A stretch of DNA of 64,000 nt. Source: Clitopilus passeckerianus (Eukaryota > Basidiomycota > Agaricomycetes > Agaricales > Entolomataceae). A model generated the notes under the pieces. The model saw nothing but the letters and a program-made list of their open reading frames with translations, made no database searches and was not told the DNA's origin. The stretch is taken from NCBI GenBank assembly GCA_944990035.1, contig CALYLX010000126.1, positions 1,488,001 to 1,552,000 of the forward strand. Direction: 5' to 3'. The translations under genes and the position numbers were made by a program. This document shows, in pieces, positions 47,422 through 59,571 of the stretch (its first letter is position 1; every line of letters begins with the position of its first letter).

Positions 47422-50400
47422 ATGCCGTCGTCGAGCTCACCCGCCCAACAACGCAGGAGGCAGTTGAGGGGGCGAAAACCTTTGGATAGGGCTGGCTCTT
47501 CATTCTTAGGAAGCTTGAAGAGCATAGTTACTGCCCCTTTGTCATGGTTCTCAAACACAGATGAGTTTGAAGAATCTCAAGATTTGCAAGGCAAACGTCG
47601 GCGTGTCGCAACAGCGCCCACAGAGCTTCTGGCAGATAACGATGCTGGTCCCCCAAGGAACAAGCGAATGAGGATGAATAGCCCTCCTCGTCCCTCATAC
47701 CAAATCAATCCACCAGTTTCTGGGTACAACGATCCTCCAGCAAATATCTTCCAAGGCCAGCTTCAACCTTCGTATTCGTTGGCACCACGCTCTGCATCCG
47801 TCTCCTTCCCGCTTCAGGCCTCCAAGAGCTATGGAGGCCTCGGCTCATCCAAGAGAGTTGTGGGTCCCCCAAGGAATACATCCATCGATCCCCCCGGTCG
47901 CGTACCATCTACCTCATTTGGCCTTAAAGCCGACGGATCCATGGATGTTAGTGCATTCAACAGGATTACAGTCCGCGACACTTCCCTTCCTCCTGTACCT
48001 GGTCGGTCGTTTGTGATGCGCACCTCGATGACACCTCAGCCACAGCTGAGAGAGTTGTCAGAGCCACCTTCGCTCAGCTCCCTTGCTCATAATCCCACAT
48101 TCGTTCGTGCTCCTTCTCAGCAGAGAGTCGGAGGACCACAAGGGATAGCCAGGCAGCCATCTATTACTCTTGGAACTTTGGCCGAATCTGCACGCAGTGT
48201 AAGTGTTTCGTCATGTGCTCGTGGTTTGTGTCCCAGCTAAACTTTCATCTCTAGACTAAAGCACTTCCACGTCAACATTCGCTTTTGTTTCCCACCGATA
48301 CCAACGCTTCGTCAGAGGGTGAGTGTTTATCTTTTTCCTCCCCCGAATTAGACTCACGGTATCAAATAGCAACGCGAACCAATAGCACCATTGAGAAGGC
48401 GCTCCATGACTTGGACGTATACCGGACGCCTCTTGTCCCTACGCGACTGCGTTCTTCTCGAACTTCGGCAGCTATGACGACCTCGGATATGTTCAAGAAT
48501 CGTCGAAGGTCTCTTATTCTAATGCAGGATGAAAAGGCCGGTCGGTCGAAGGGACGAAAGGACAAAGAAGGGGATGACGTCACGAATGATACCAAACCTT
48601 ATGCTGGACGAGGCGGTATGAAGAAGCTACTTGCTAGAAGAAAGCAAGAAGTAGCGGAACTGCAAGGACGGGCTGCAGATGAGGATGCTGATCAAAGCAT
48701 GGAACAAGACGAAGAGCCCAAAAATCAGCCCAAGACAGAGGCAAAGGCTCCTGCACCTGTGAACAGTACCTCTGTCCCTGCTCCCCTACCACCTATGGGC
48801 CTGTCTCCATTCCAGCCCAAGCCAGTTGCACCGTCATCTGAGGTCGGATCTTCCCTTCGAGTTGGCCGTAGTAAGCGAAATCACATTGCGCGGCCAGCTA
48901 TAAGACCTTCAAAGATGAAGTTCTCCGCTGTTTATGACGATGATGACGATAACATGGAGGATGATGAGGAAGAGGCTGCCCGTAGAAAAGAAAGGAAGAG
49001 CTGGAAGCTGCCGCCAAACGAGCTCCCGTTTTCAGCATTCCAGCAGGTTTCAGCTTTGCGAAGCCAGTAAGTACTTTGACCCTCCTTGTATACATTTCTC
49101 TCAGCTCTGTCTACCTCCCTAGGACACCGTCCCCATTAAGCATGATCCTTCAACTGCCAAGGAACCCGCCTTACCTTCTCTACCTTTCTCGCTTTTCAAA
49201 GCAGCCCCTCCGGCACAGGCCAACACCAGCAATTCCTCCATGGCTGAGGAGAGGGCTCAGGTCAAACCGCCATCATTTTCCGTGCCCGCTCCCGGTGGTG
49301 CCAGTCCGTTCTCATTCGCAACCCCCACTCAAACAGAGACGCCGACACCGGCTCTGAGTACTACACCACTGGCAGCCACACCTGTACCAACTTCAGGAGG
49401 TGGCGTTCCTAATTTCTTCGCGAGCTCATCCATCTTCTCCAAGCCACTGGATGTTGCTAAGCCACCCCCACTCATGTTCTCCGGTGCTCCGTCTGACGCC
49501 CTTCCTGTGGTTGAACCTGTCAAGGAGGCTGAGAAGTCAGCTTCCTCTGGTTTCTTGGGCCAAAAGATCGAGGCTCCCGTATCAGAGTCCACTCCGTCGT
49601 TCTTCAGTGCGAGCCAGGTGACCCCCGCACCGTCGGCATCTGGTACTCGAGAACCGGTTTCGGCGCCTGTTGTGGAGCCAAAACCATTGTTCTCTCAACC
49701 TACACAGCCATTCAGCTTTTCCACTCAGCCTACAGCCGGTCACGCCTCAGAACCAGCATTCTCCTTTGGAGCACCCGCACCCCCTTCGTCAGAGAACAAG
49801 ACGACGGACGCCCCTTCGGGCTCGTTGTTTGGTAACTCAGCCAAACCACCAAGCCTTTTTTCTGCACCGCCAGCTGTTACTGTGACACCCGCCACGGAAT
49901 TGCAGCCCTCCCAACCGGCGATCAACCCGCCAGCTCCTACCGCGTCGCCGTTTTCGTTCGGTCAGTCCAAAGCACCAGCACCCACGGGTTTCTCGTTTGG
50001 TCAACACTCCTCGTCTACGACCACCAAGCCTCTTTTCGAGGATGATTCCAAGCCCAAGTCTACATTCGAGGGTTTCTCTTTCAGTAGCGGGAATCGGGAG
50101 GCTGAACCAAAGCCTGCTAATGCCCCATTCACGTTTGGGGCTGCGCCTTCAACTCCTCCTCCTGCAGCTGACAAGAAAGCTGCCTTTAGTTTCGGTGCTG
50201 CAGCATCTACGACACCAAGCGCACCTCCTCCCATCACATTTTCATTCAGCGCAGGCAGCACGGGGTCAACGGATGGCACAAATCCGTTTTCATTTGGTCA
50301 ATCGGCAGCGTCTACACCTATCGAGAGACCGGTCACGCCACCCAGGAATCAGGACCAGGAGGTCAACATGGATGAAAGTCCCGTTCGAGAAGTGATACCA

Positions 50401-51069
50401 GAGAACAAGCCATTTGGTGGCCCATCCTTGAATGGCAATGGGTTCTCGTTCAGTTCACAGCCGAACGGTAATGCCAGCGGTTTCGCTTTCGGTAACACCT
50501 CGGCATCAAACCCCTTTGCAAAGAACGACAAGCCAGCAGGCAGCACTTTGTTTGGAACAAGCGGGTCGGGCTTTGGGGCATCTAACAACACCATATCAGC
50601 TGGCTTCTCATTCGGTCAGAACGGAGACAATGGCGCCTCACGTCCCTCCACGGGAGGGTCATTCTTTGGTTCTTCTGCTCCCGCAGAGCAGCCCAAGGTT
50701 TCCGCACCTTTCACATTTGGTGGCCCTGGGAACACAAGTAGTGGCGGTGGTTTTGGTCAAGCATCGGGTTCTGCCCCAAACAGCCCCTCGACTTTCAGCC
50801 AGTCGTCCCCTTTCTCCTTTGAGGCACCTTTGCCACCCGTCCAAACCTCATTCTCATTTGGTTCAAGTCAACCTGCATCCCCAGCTACCTCCAACAGCGG
50901 GCTGCCACAGCCTTCGTTTGGTAGTAGTTTTGGTCAGTCGCAGCCGTCACCAGCTGCCGCTTCACCCGGTAGCGCACTATTCACGATGGGGTCTTCCGCT
51001 GCGCCGACGCCTGCAGCTGCTGGATCTAGGCAAATCAAGAAGCTGCCAAGACGTGGCGGAAAGCGTTAG
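47422..51069 (+). CDS. FG nucleoporin of the NUP1/NUP124/NUP153 type
   Basis: A nuclear-basket FG nucleoporin of about 1,130 aa. It begins with a basic segment (AQQRRRQLRGRKPLDRAG) followed by an amphipathic helix-like stretch (SFLGSLKSIVTAPLSWFS), the arrangement used by NUP1, NUP60 and NUP153 to bind the inner nuclear membrane. A nuclear-localisation-like GKRRRVATAP, a conserved middle (RGGMKKLLARRKQEVAELQG) and an acidic tract (YDDDDDNMEDDEEEAA) come next. From about residue 530 the FG domain carries at least seven FSFG, two FTFG and many FG/SFG/LFG repeats. The C terminus is strongly basic (RQIKKLPRRGGKR), as in NUP1 and NUP153. ATG at 47422; the earlier ATG at 47331 is out of frame. Two or three introns interrupt the first half. 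Confidence 0.9.
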
Positions 51070-51681
51070 GAGCCTCCTTATAATCAAACACCTTTACCCT
51101 CCCAAACCCATCACCATTAGACCTCCGATTTTCGAGGAACAAAGTCGACAAAAATCATCACGCCAGAGGATGTACTTCGCTATCTTCAGCAGCGACACCC
51201 AGCCGACGAGCCAAGTTCCAACCTGGCTCACAGCATTACATCAGTCTCAAGGACTGCTCTCCGACATTACGACCACTGGACGCCTTCTCTTTCATCAAGT
51301 CGCATCGTCCCCACCCATTCTCATGGACCGTAGCATTATTTTACAATCGCTGTCTTGCATCCGCATATCCCCGCCCCTGGCTTAAGGCCCTCATATTTAG
51401 TTCTATTATAATTAGTACATAGGGTAGTTACTTAGAGTGGCTCAAGGCCATGTCCTCGTTTGTGTACGTATCCAGGTAAATCTAGTGTTGTATCGCGTTC
51501 TTCCGTAGTGCTTGGTAATGTATGGGTCCTTCCCTCATATCACCCACCAACAATATTTGCTTGCAAATCAACTAAGTTTGTGCCTACACTAGTCATCTCA
51601 GAAAGTGGATAACCCCACGGGTCATTTATAGCGAAGGTATCTACAGCAAATTATATACAGTTTGTCTCTGAACATAGTAAA
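51070..51681. other. Convergent 3' region, nucleoporin / UbiA
   Basis: These 612 bp lie between two converging stop codons and hold 3' untranslated sequence. The open frame in the second frame through 51385 is a shadow of the nucleoporin and its 3' tail. No further gene is supported. Confidence 0.4.
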
Positions 51682-52985
51682 TTACAAGTTTATTCCCGTC
51701 TGCAAGCGATGTAGTACAGCGTCGGCCACAAACCCAGCAAGAATGACCTTGCCTACCAATGGAGTCCCAAGGAAAAGCTCACGACAGTCTTCAGGGTTAT
51801 CTATGTCCGTCTTGAGCAATTTCGGGACCAGTAGCAACCCAGCGCAAACAACGGCGATGAAGACAGGCCAACCATGTTCGTTGAGGTAGGCCCCATAGCT
51901 AAGCAGGCCGAGGAAGCCAAATGCCGTTACCGTGCAAATCGGGATAGTAGCGCGCCCACAGAATAAAGCGGGGGAATGAATGCCGATCTTGACATCATCA
52001 GTTTTGTCCTGCAGGGAGAGAAGGATCGGTCTCAGCCTCGCGGGAATCCATGGCTGGAATGAATGCCGACACGACGTACCTGGTGCTGGTAAACGGTTTC
52101 GTAGGTGATGGTCCACAGGCATGCGCCAAAATAAACGGCGCTGAGAGTCTTCCAGGGGATAGTACCATCCAGAGTGAGATCAGCCCAGCCCATGAAAATT
52201 CCGATTTTGAACATGAGGCCCTGTAGGAGAGATGGTTGATACAACTGGAGACCAAGAGCACGGAAGGAGACCAACCAAAGGAATAGGGGCAAAATTCATC
52301 CAACGCTACTCATGGTCTGAGAACACAGGGCATATACAACTGTTAGAGACCTACCTTGCAAGTAGGATAGATGATATACAGGGGCCATACGAGCATGGAA
52401 AGTTTGAGCCTACAGTCAGAAGTGACCGAAAGGTCGGATAAAGCACGAGGTATTAAATCTTAGTTGCTTACGCCATGGGACTCAAGAACTTGAACGCGAG
52501 GTATACCCCGATGACGACTTGCAGAAAGAAAAAGATCCATGCTCGAGTATGGGTGATCGCACCACGGGGAAGGGGACGTTGTTTAGTACGTTCAACGAGG
52601 CCGTCAATATCCGAGTCCAGAATATCGTCAATAGTCATGATCTACCGAAACACGAGAATTGTATTAGCTGTAGTTATGATGATCATTTCGCATGCCTACC
52701 AGGGATTTGATACCAAAGCACAAGGGGACGTAAGCTGCTGCACGAGAAAGTGCCGCCAAGCCTGCCAATTCAGTCTGTGAATGATAGATCATGGTGATCG
52801 ACCAGGCTGATGCATTTGGAGTCAATTGAGTTCTAGGAGAGTAAGACGAAGGGTACTATACCTGTTGGAAGCCAGACGACCCAAAAGCCAATATTGTTGT
52901 GCAGCCGACATAATTCCCAGCATGCTTGAATCTCTGTCCTGGTAGGCAAGAGAGTAGATATAATGTCAATGTCCTTGGAGGTCAT
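51682..52985 (-). CDS. UbiA-family prenyltransferase
   Basis: A membrane aromatic prenyltransferase of the UbiA superfamily. The N-terminal part is MTSKDIDIISTLLPTRTEIQ then LHNNIGFWVVWLPT (first membrane segment). The first Asp-rich motif is DDILDSDIDGLVERTKQRPL, with the canonical RTKxRPL tail, and the second is DKTDDVKIGIHS after an intron. Further membrane segments include FFLQVVIGVYLAFKFL, GIFMGWADLTLDGTIPW, YFGACLWTITYETVYQHQ and ICTVTAFGFLGLLSYGAYL. It ends LHRLQTGINL. About 320 aa; at least six introns. It lacks an obvious mitochondrial presequence, so COQ2 (ubiquinone) function is less likely than prenylation in secondary metabolism. This is an inference. The first ATG (52985) is used; an upstream TTG extension is rejected. 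Confidence 0.85.
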
Positions 52986-53733
52986 TTCAAAGCGGGAGCG
53001 AGGAGGCGCAAGAGATGGGGAATGGTCGTGCAATGCCGATGGAGCAAAACGACATCGTCTCTTCAGCTTTTATAGGTCCAGATACTCAACTGGTGGATGT
53101 CAAGCATCAAAGGGGGAGCCAGGGCCAAAAATTAGCAAGCAAATTTATCCGTAGCCCAATGAATTAGCGGTATCTGATTCCAGCCGAATCACTGGTACTG
53201 ACCACGGCTATGTATGCAAGAGAAGCCCTGATCTTGTGCGAGGGGGACACGAGTGTTGATGGTATAGAGAAATTTATACATTTCCGGCGGCGAGTCTCGC
53301 CTATTTTCCCCGTTAGACGAAGAAATCATGTCCTTTCCCCATAGACAGGAAGAGGGTAGACGGGAGGGTCGACCAGAATTTATTGAGCGATCGTCCCATT
53401 TATAGGACATGAAAGGGAGAAGAAAGGATTCCTCCTCAAGCGTAATGCGGCTTTGACACTAGTCGACAGTGCTTTGCAAAAAGGCTTTGCCTCCGTCAAT
53501 TAACTGGGTAGCCTTTACTAAAAGGCGTTAAAGCTTTCCCTTTGATAAAGTACGGGAAAACGGAAGGTCAACCTGAGGAAAACGGAGATAATATGAGTAT
53601 GTTACAGATCAAGTTACCCCGTTCTTCGGCGGGTTCGGATGCGAACTCGTGTTGTTTGGTTCAAAGGCTGATGCCAATGAGTGATGTCCTTGAGCGTGAC
53701 GTCACTTTGGTCGTTTCTTGGAAACTCTACCCA
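52986..53733. promoter_or_regulatory. Divergent promoter region, UbiA / YME2, with a CRE-type palindrome
   Basis: A 748-bp divergent region. TGACGTCA, a perfect CRE/ATF palindrome, lies at 53697-53704, 30 bp upstream of the chosen YME2 ATG. No coding feature is supported on either strand; an open frame through 53542-53733 is only the upstream extension of the YME2 frame. Confidence 0.5.
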
Positions 53734-56700
53734 ATGTTGAGGAATGCAGCCTTGTCATCGTCAAGGGCGACGAGCAAGCTAAAGCGAACCGCAAATGTAA
53801 TACAAAAACGTCCAAAGTCTACAACTGTCCCGCAGGCTGTCGGAGAGACTCGTGAAGCAAGTTTCTTCATCGACTCAGTCTTTCCAATTCAGCTTGCACG
53901 ATGGGAGTGCGTGCGGAATCAGTTCACTCTAATGTTCAGCTGTTGACTTTGGTCCTAGTTTTCGTCATTATATCGGGATATTTCGACAAGAATCCCTATT
54001 GGGCTCTCTGCAACAGTGCATTGAGGACATAAAGGCTCACAATTTCCGGGTCGTTGCTCTAGAACCTCAGCGAAAGGATGGTGGAGTGTTTGTTCGCTTT
54101 GAATACACTCCCGACCCGTCAGGGAATCCGTTGGCTGACATTGAAGCCGAGGCAAAGGAGGTGATACAGAAGCACGGTGGGACACCTACATGGAATGGTA
54201 TGGGCAGCGGTGATATCTGGCTGGTCAAGGGTCGTCCATGGAGAGAGGTTCGCTCCAGCATGCAAGCCAGACTCTTGCCAAGCTTATCCCCGTGTCCCTT
54301 CTAGGACCTGGATAGATACCCATCCCCCATTGTACAGGTCAAGTTCGACGGGCCTGACGTACAAGAACAATCTCTATATCAACTCTTCCGCGTACGTTCT
54401 ATTTCTCCTGAGGTTCGTCGCCATCACTGAGTATCTCTCTGATAGCCCTATGGTCGTATACAAGATCTAAACTACCCTGCAACGGTACCGGCTGGTACCC
54501 CTCGCTTTGCGACAATCACGTATAAACGGGTACACTCTGCAGCCGTAGCGCGTAATGTTGTGCACGGCTTCACCTTCTCATCAGATGAGCACCCACAACC
54601 CACAGACACCAAACCCACTAAGTTACGTCTTGTGTATCAGCGGCCTGTCCAGGCACATGCGATTAGAGATTGGATGTCTAGCCACCCAAAAATTATGATA
54701 CCCTTGGTCGTGTTCTTCATCGGCACACTCACCTATACGGTGCGTTCTGGCTAACTCGAACAGCCTTTCCGGGTCCACTGATGTATCAAACAGGTGTTCG
54801 ACCCTATAAGATCGTTTATGGTGCAAGGAAAATTGTTGGACTGGTTCGATTTTCGAGGTCCGCTTCAACTCTCCTTAAGCCCCATTTGTATATTCAACTC
54901 ACAAGAGAATAGAGTTCAAGTTATACAAGTGGCTTCGAGTCAACACACTGCAGCGCATCTCCAGGATATCGACTGCATCTGATGCTTCTAGCCATACTGC
55001 ATCTAGGGATGTATGGAGAGAACGCGACGAAGTTGCAGGATCAGTCAAGGCGTACTTGATGGACCCTCCAGGTAGGCTATCCTTGTAATCTACATGTTTT
55101 CGTATTGATTTTGCGACAGCTTCTGTTGCATTCGTGCATGGTCCTCAGGGAAGCGGCAAGTCAAGCATGATGCAGGAAATCTTGCAAGAACAAGGCCGGT
55201 GGGTTATGTCTCCGTGCATATTTATGATTCTTCTCAAATCGTTCCAATTCCAGTACGACACTGGTTATTGACTGCCGCGAGCTCCAGAAGGCAACTTCAG
55301 ACACTCAATTAATTGCGTCTCTTGCCAATCAAACTGGCTATAGGCCCGTCTTCACTTTCCTCAATTCTATGAATAGTCTGATTGACCTCGCCAGTGTTGG
55401 GTTGATTGGGCAGAAAGGTGAGAATTTCTAGCTCCACCTCAAACACTCTATATGGCTCACATGCATCGTCATTAGCCGGCTTGAGCAGCTCTTTGACGGA
55501 CCAGCTACAACAAATCTTGAATGTTGTGGCAACCGGTCTGAAAGGGGTGGCGAAGTCGCATCGTGCTGGTGTAAAGCAAGAACTCGAGGATGCCGAGCGT
55601 AAAGAAGTTCAGAGGCAACAGGATGAGCAGCGGAGATACGCTATCCGTTCCGGCGTCTGGCATGACGGTCGACTTGACTGTGTTGCTGGAAGCGGCGTCA
55701 TCTCTGAGCTTGGCCTCGGGGACGAGTCTCTTGATGACCAGGCAATACAACTACCCATAGCAGAGGTCCTCGAGGACGAGGTTGAGAAGGAGCGTCAAGC
55801 TGTTAAGAAACAGAAGACCAAAGCAGAGTTGGATGCCATCAAGGCTCTCCCAGTGGTGTTGATTCGGAATTACGCGACGAAGTTGGGGTCCAGTCATGAA
55901 GAGCTCTTGGGTGTGATTGCAAAATGGGCCGCAATGCTTACAGAGAATCAGGTATACTCCACTCTGCTATCTCTTGCAATTACTGAAGGAGTCACTAGAT
56001 CGCCCATGTCGTTGTTCTCAGTGATAATCGAGAGAACTCAAAGGAACTTACCAAAGGTGCGTTGGGACTATAGTAGGTTCGAATCACTCTGAACATCTAA
56101 ATCACCAGCCCTGCCTTCAAAGCCATTGGTATCTATGGTCTTGTCCGATGCAGACTCAAGGAGCTCTGTCTCCTACGTGAAGCAGAAACTCAAGGAAGCG
56201 GATCTCCAAGCCGAATTCAGTGACGAAGAGCTGAAATGTATTGAGCGATTGGGCGGCAGAGCGAGTGAGCTAGAGAGTGTGAGTCCGATCTCCCCCATCG
56301 GGTGATGAGACGCTCACAGATCCAGCTCATCCATAGGGTCCGCAACGGCCAGAGGGTGCAAGAAGCTGTGGATGACATAGTCATTCGAGGTGTCGAAGAG
56401 CTCAGAAAGAACGCCTTTGGAGATGATATCGAGGATGCCAAATCCCTGCCATGGTCTCGTGAGCAAGCCTGGGCAGTTATCAAGCTGCTAGCACGGGATG
56501 ATACGGTACGAATCAGGTCCTGTGATGCTCATTTGTACGGCAAGCTGACTACATGCGTACGCGGTAGGCCCCCTACCACGATGTTCTTCAAGCATTCCCA
56601 TTCAAGGGTGATGAAAAAGCGCTTCGGGGCTTGGAACACGCCGACCTAATATCCGTCGGCACTAAAGACGGTATGGATACCAAATCAGCTGTGGGTCCAA

Positions 56701-57130
56701 GCTCTCATTGAAACTTCAGGACGCGCCTCATCTATACGGGCCGGAAAACCGGTCTTGAAATGGGTTTTCAAGCGAATGGTACATGGTATGACACATTTTA
56801 TATCTAGGGATATCCAGCGCCTCACCATCTGGCCCTCCAACGTCAGATAATATTTTCCGCGCAACACAAGATCTCGCCTCCAACGATCTACTCATTGCCG
56901 GACACGAGAAAACTATACGTTCTTGCGAGGATGAGTTGAAGACAATTCAAGCCATCACAGCACTGGATGCAAGACAATGGTGGGGTTTCTGGGCTTCTAG
57001 TAGACATGCAACTTCTACGAGGGCGAAATACCTGATGAACAAGATGTTGACTGCTGAGAGGCAGATAGAGTCACTTGAAAGACAGAATAAAGAGTTGAAG
57101 TCGATCTTAGCGAAGGGGGACAAGTTATGA
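53734..57130 (+). CDS. YME2: Mitochondrial escape protein YME2 (RNA12)
   Basis: An inner mitochondrial membrane protein that affects nucleoid structure and mtDNA escape. The start at 53734 gives MLRNAALSSSRATSKLKRTA, a basic amphipathic mitochondrial presequence. Next are EASFFIDSVFPIQLARWDFR, GIFRQESLLGSLQQCIEDIK and an RRM-like segment near residues 160-240 (VQVKFDGPDVQEQSLYQLF, then ATVPAGTPRFATITYKR). One membrane helix lies near 280 (IMIPLVVFFIGTLTYTV). After it come REFKLYKWLRVNTLQ and an AAA-like domain with Walker A in VHGPQGSGKSSMMQEIL and TLVIDCRELQKATSDTQLIA. The C-terminal portion has DIEDAKSLPWSREQAWAVIK and ends with a coiled coil (ERQIESLERQNKELKSIL). About 840 aa and a dozen introns. 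Confidence 0.92.
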
Positions 57131-57382
57131 TCATCCTTAATACGCTTGCCTATGCTGATATTTTTCTGTAAAAATAACCCACACTTACTCTTGGTGAACG
57201 AAGAATCGAGGTCCTTTCTCAGCTCAACTTTTGACTTTGAATCCTCCCCAAAACCAAGGAGAGCGGTTCGCCTCAAGACAAGGTATATATCGAAATTCTT
57301 CGAAAAGCACATGCATCACAAGGTGCTGTTGTAATAACACATAATAATACATTATTCCGTCTCCTCAGTACCATTGTCTATT

Positions 57383-58475
57383 TCAAACGACTCTGTCGAA
57401 CCATGCAATGACGGATCGAGCAGCCTCTTCCTTGGCCCATCCTAAAGCGATGCTGTTGTTGAGATAGACGTCTCATCCAAACACAGACTTCACTCACGCA
57501 AATAGGGATTGGAGAGGTCAGCCTTGGAAGCAAAACCATGAGAAGTCTGAGCGAAGGTCCTGATGTGGTAAATCGCCTTCTTCGCGACGAGAATGTCTTC
57601 AGCGCGGCGGCGGGCTTCAAGGGAGAAAGTGAAGTCCTCCTCCGCAAGGAGAAGTAGCAGAGGCTCTGGCAAACGTGTGAGTACAGCCGGTGCGGAACGG
57701 AGCTTGGCAGATCTCACGTTTGACCTCCTCAAAGTGCTTCTCATTGAGGAGAGCTGGGTGCGCGAAGGCGGCTGAGATCAGGGATGAGTAAGACTGGGTT
57801 AACATTAATCTTCTTGGAACTCACAGGCCGAGACTTCATCACCAGCAGCTAATTCAGTAACGAAGGGAGCCCCGAAGCAATAGCCTTGAACCGGAGTTGA
57901 GTGAAGGTGAGTGGGGTACATCTAGCCAAGACCTACCAACAGAGAAATATTTGGCCTCCGTTCCTGAAGTGGCCCAAGAGGTGTGAGCGCTTTGAATTGA
58001 CGAATTTATTGAAGAAACATACGTACCGTACTTTTCCTTGACCGCCTTGAGCCATCCTGGGGCGACTTCCACTGCACGCGGGTACTTACCCGAGGCCCAA
58101 GCAAGCAGATCGAAGTTGGGCTCCTGTAGATGATACTCTACAGAGTCACCCCAGAAATAATCGATGCCAAGAACGAGGTAGCCTGGAAATCCAGAGCCAG
58201 TCAGTCTCATCTCCTTCATCGATCAGCCTGGCATCGTCCGTACCATTCTCAGCATAATAGTCCTGGAGAAGTGCGTTGTTCTGGAAGCCCGGTCCCCAGA
58301 TATCGGAGTAGAAAAGGATAACTTTCGTAGGCTTGCCATCTTTGAGATTGGATGGTTCGGTAACGTATGTTGGAACGCCTCCTATGTCGACGGTCTTGCC
58401 AGCTGGAGTGCCTTCGTGTCTGACCACCTTAAGGCAGCAGTCACTGGGATATCCAGCAAGAACAGTTGAAGACAT
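57383..58475 (-). CDS. Dienelactone hydrolase family protein
   Basis: An alpha/beta hydrolase of the dienelactone-hydrolase family, which cleaves lactones or thioester-like substrates. Seen in order: MSSTVLAGYPSDCCLKVVRH, VDIGGVPTYVTEP, KVILFYSDIWGPGFQNNALL, YLVLGIDYFWGDSVEYHL, APGWLKAVKEKYG, the nucleophile VGYCFGAPFVTEL (cysteine), PSLLLLLAEEDFTFS (acid) and TFAQTSHGFASKADL (histidine), ending VIAWFDRVV. The Cys-Asp-His triad is complete once two introns that break GYCFGAP are removed. Length is about 260-265 aa, normal for the family. It lies between YME2 (convergent, 253 bp) and an MFS gene (divergent, 1.6 kb). Its neighbours suggest, but do not prove, a role in aromatic metabolism. Confidence 0.92.
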
Positions 58476-58952
58476 GATTTTGTGAGAGTTGTACGGTGCG
58501 ATGCCAAGTGGATGTAGATCTAGTAGCTATCGCAGTGCAGCTCTTAAATACTCAGTAGAGACAGGTGAGAGAAGCTGCCATTTCCGGAATAGAATACTAA
58601 TGGCTATCACCGCACAATATTGCGTGATATATTCGCATGCTTAGAAGACATACTGGCGTTTGACTGAGGGTAGTGAGTAATCTGGCAGACATATAAACTC
58701 GTGATTGGCAACTTCTCTCCCCAGCGGTCCCAGACGGCCAAACACAGATTGGTCAGGCGGTTGTTCCCAGGACAGATATCACAACCGGCGCTCCAGTCAA
58801 GATCCAGGAGTCTTGGACCTTTCGTGTACGGACCAATCCGACTTCAACTGAACAAGCACCCAGGGGACAAATTTCCTGCAATGATTATTCTCCAGAAGTG
58901 ATCATTATTTCTCAGCAAGCATATTAGAAATAAGCTGCTTATTATGTCAGGA

Positions 58953-58966
58953 ACGCGTCGACGCGT
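58953..58966. promoter_or_regulatory. Twin ACGCGT palindrome
   Basis: ACGCGTCGACGCGT is a perfect 14-bp palindrome containing two copies of ACGCGT, the MluI cell-cycle box bound by MBF in yeast. It lies about 480 bp upstream of the dienelactone-hydrolase start and 1.1 kb upstream of the MFS start. Regulatory function is inferred. Confidence 0.4.
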
Positions 58967-59550
58967 CGTTCGGCGTTATCCGCCTAGCGAAGCTTTCCTA
59001 CCCATCTTGAGGATTGACCGGAAGGGAGAAGAGCAATACTTCACTGGCAACTATAGAGCTCAAAAACAGATCCGAAAAAAGTGGAGCTTTTTAGGGTAGT
59101 CGAGAGTAATGATGCAAGAGTGTCTCCCTGTATCGGGGATTGACAGAGAGTGGACACCATAGGTATTGCCTATTGGTTGCAGGAGCCCGTCAGGTGAATC
59201 GTAATAGGATGGCCCTTCAAAATTGCAGAGAATTTAGGCTGAATCCCGTTCTCCTGGAGATGAAGACAAACTTCGCGATGGGTGTCCGCCATTGTCGTGC
59301 TGGAGCTAAAAGTTACCGCACTGAGCACACTGAGTGTGTACGAAGGAGTTGGCTGTAGCAATAGTTAGTGATAAAATCTGAAGTTGTGGTCAGTGATTCA
59401 GGGACTCACAGAACGGAAGCCAATGCACCGCCCGAAAATGCCTCCTGGTGGCTGTCATTGCCGGATTTCGGTCGCAGGTCCCGTGTCAACCTAGGGAGTG
59501 ACACAAACGAGGCGCCCGAAATGCCTTTTTCTGGAAGAAATGTGGAAGAA

Positions 59551-59571
59551 ATGATCGATGATCGATGATCG
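59551..59571. repeat. Tandem 7-bp repeat (three copies of ATGATCG)
   Basis: Three exact copies of ATGATCG in a row, immediately preceded by two imperfect copies of GGAAGAAATG (59533-59553). It is a small satellite in non-coding DNA. Confidence 0.8.

Noticed and set aside
50432..51385. 317-codon plus-strand frame in the nucleoporin region
   Set aside because: Alternate frame of the repetitive FG domain (His/Leu/Pro/Ser-rich); the FSFG-bearing frame is the real one.
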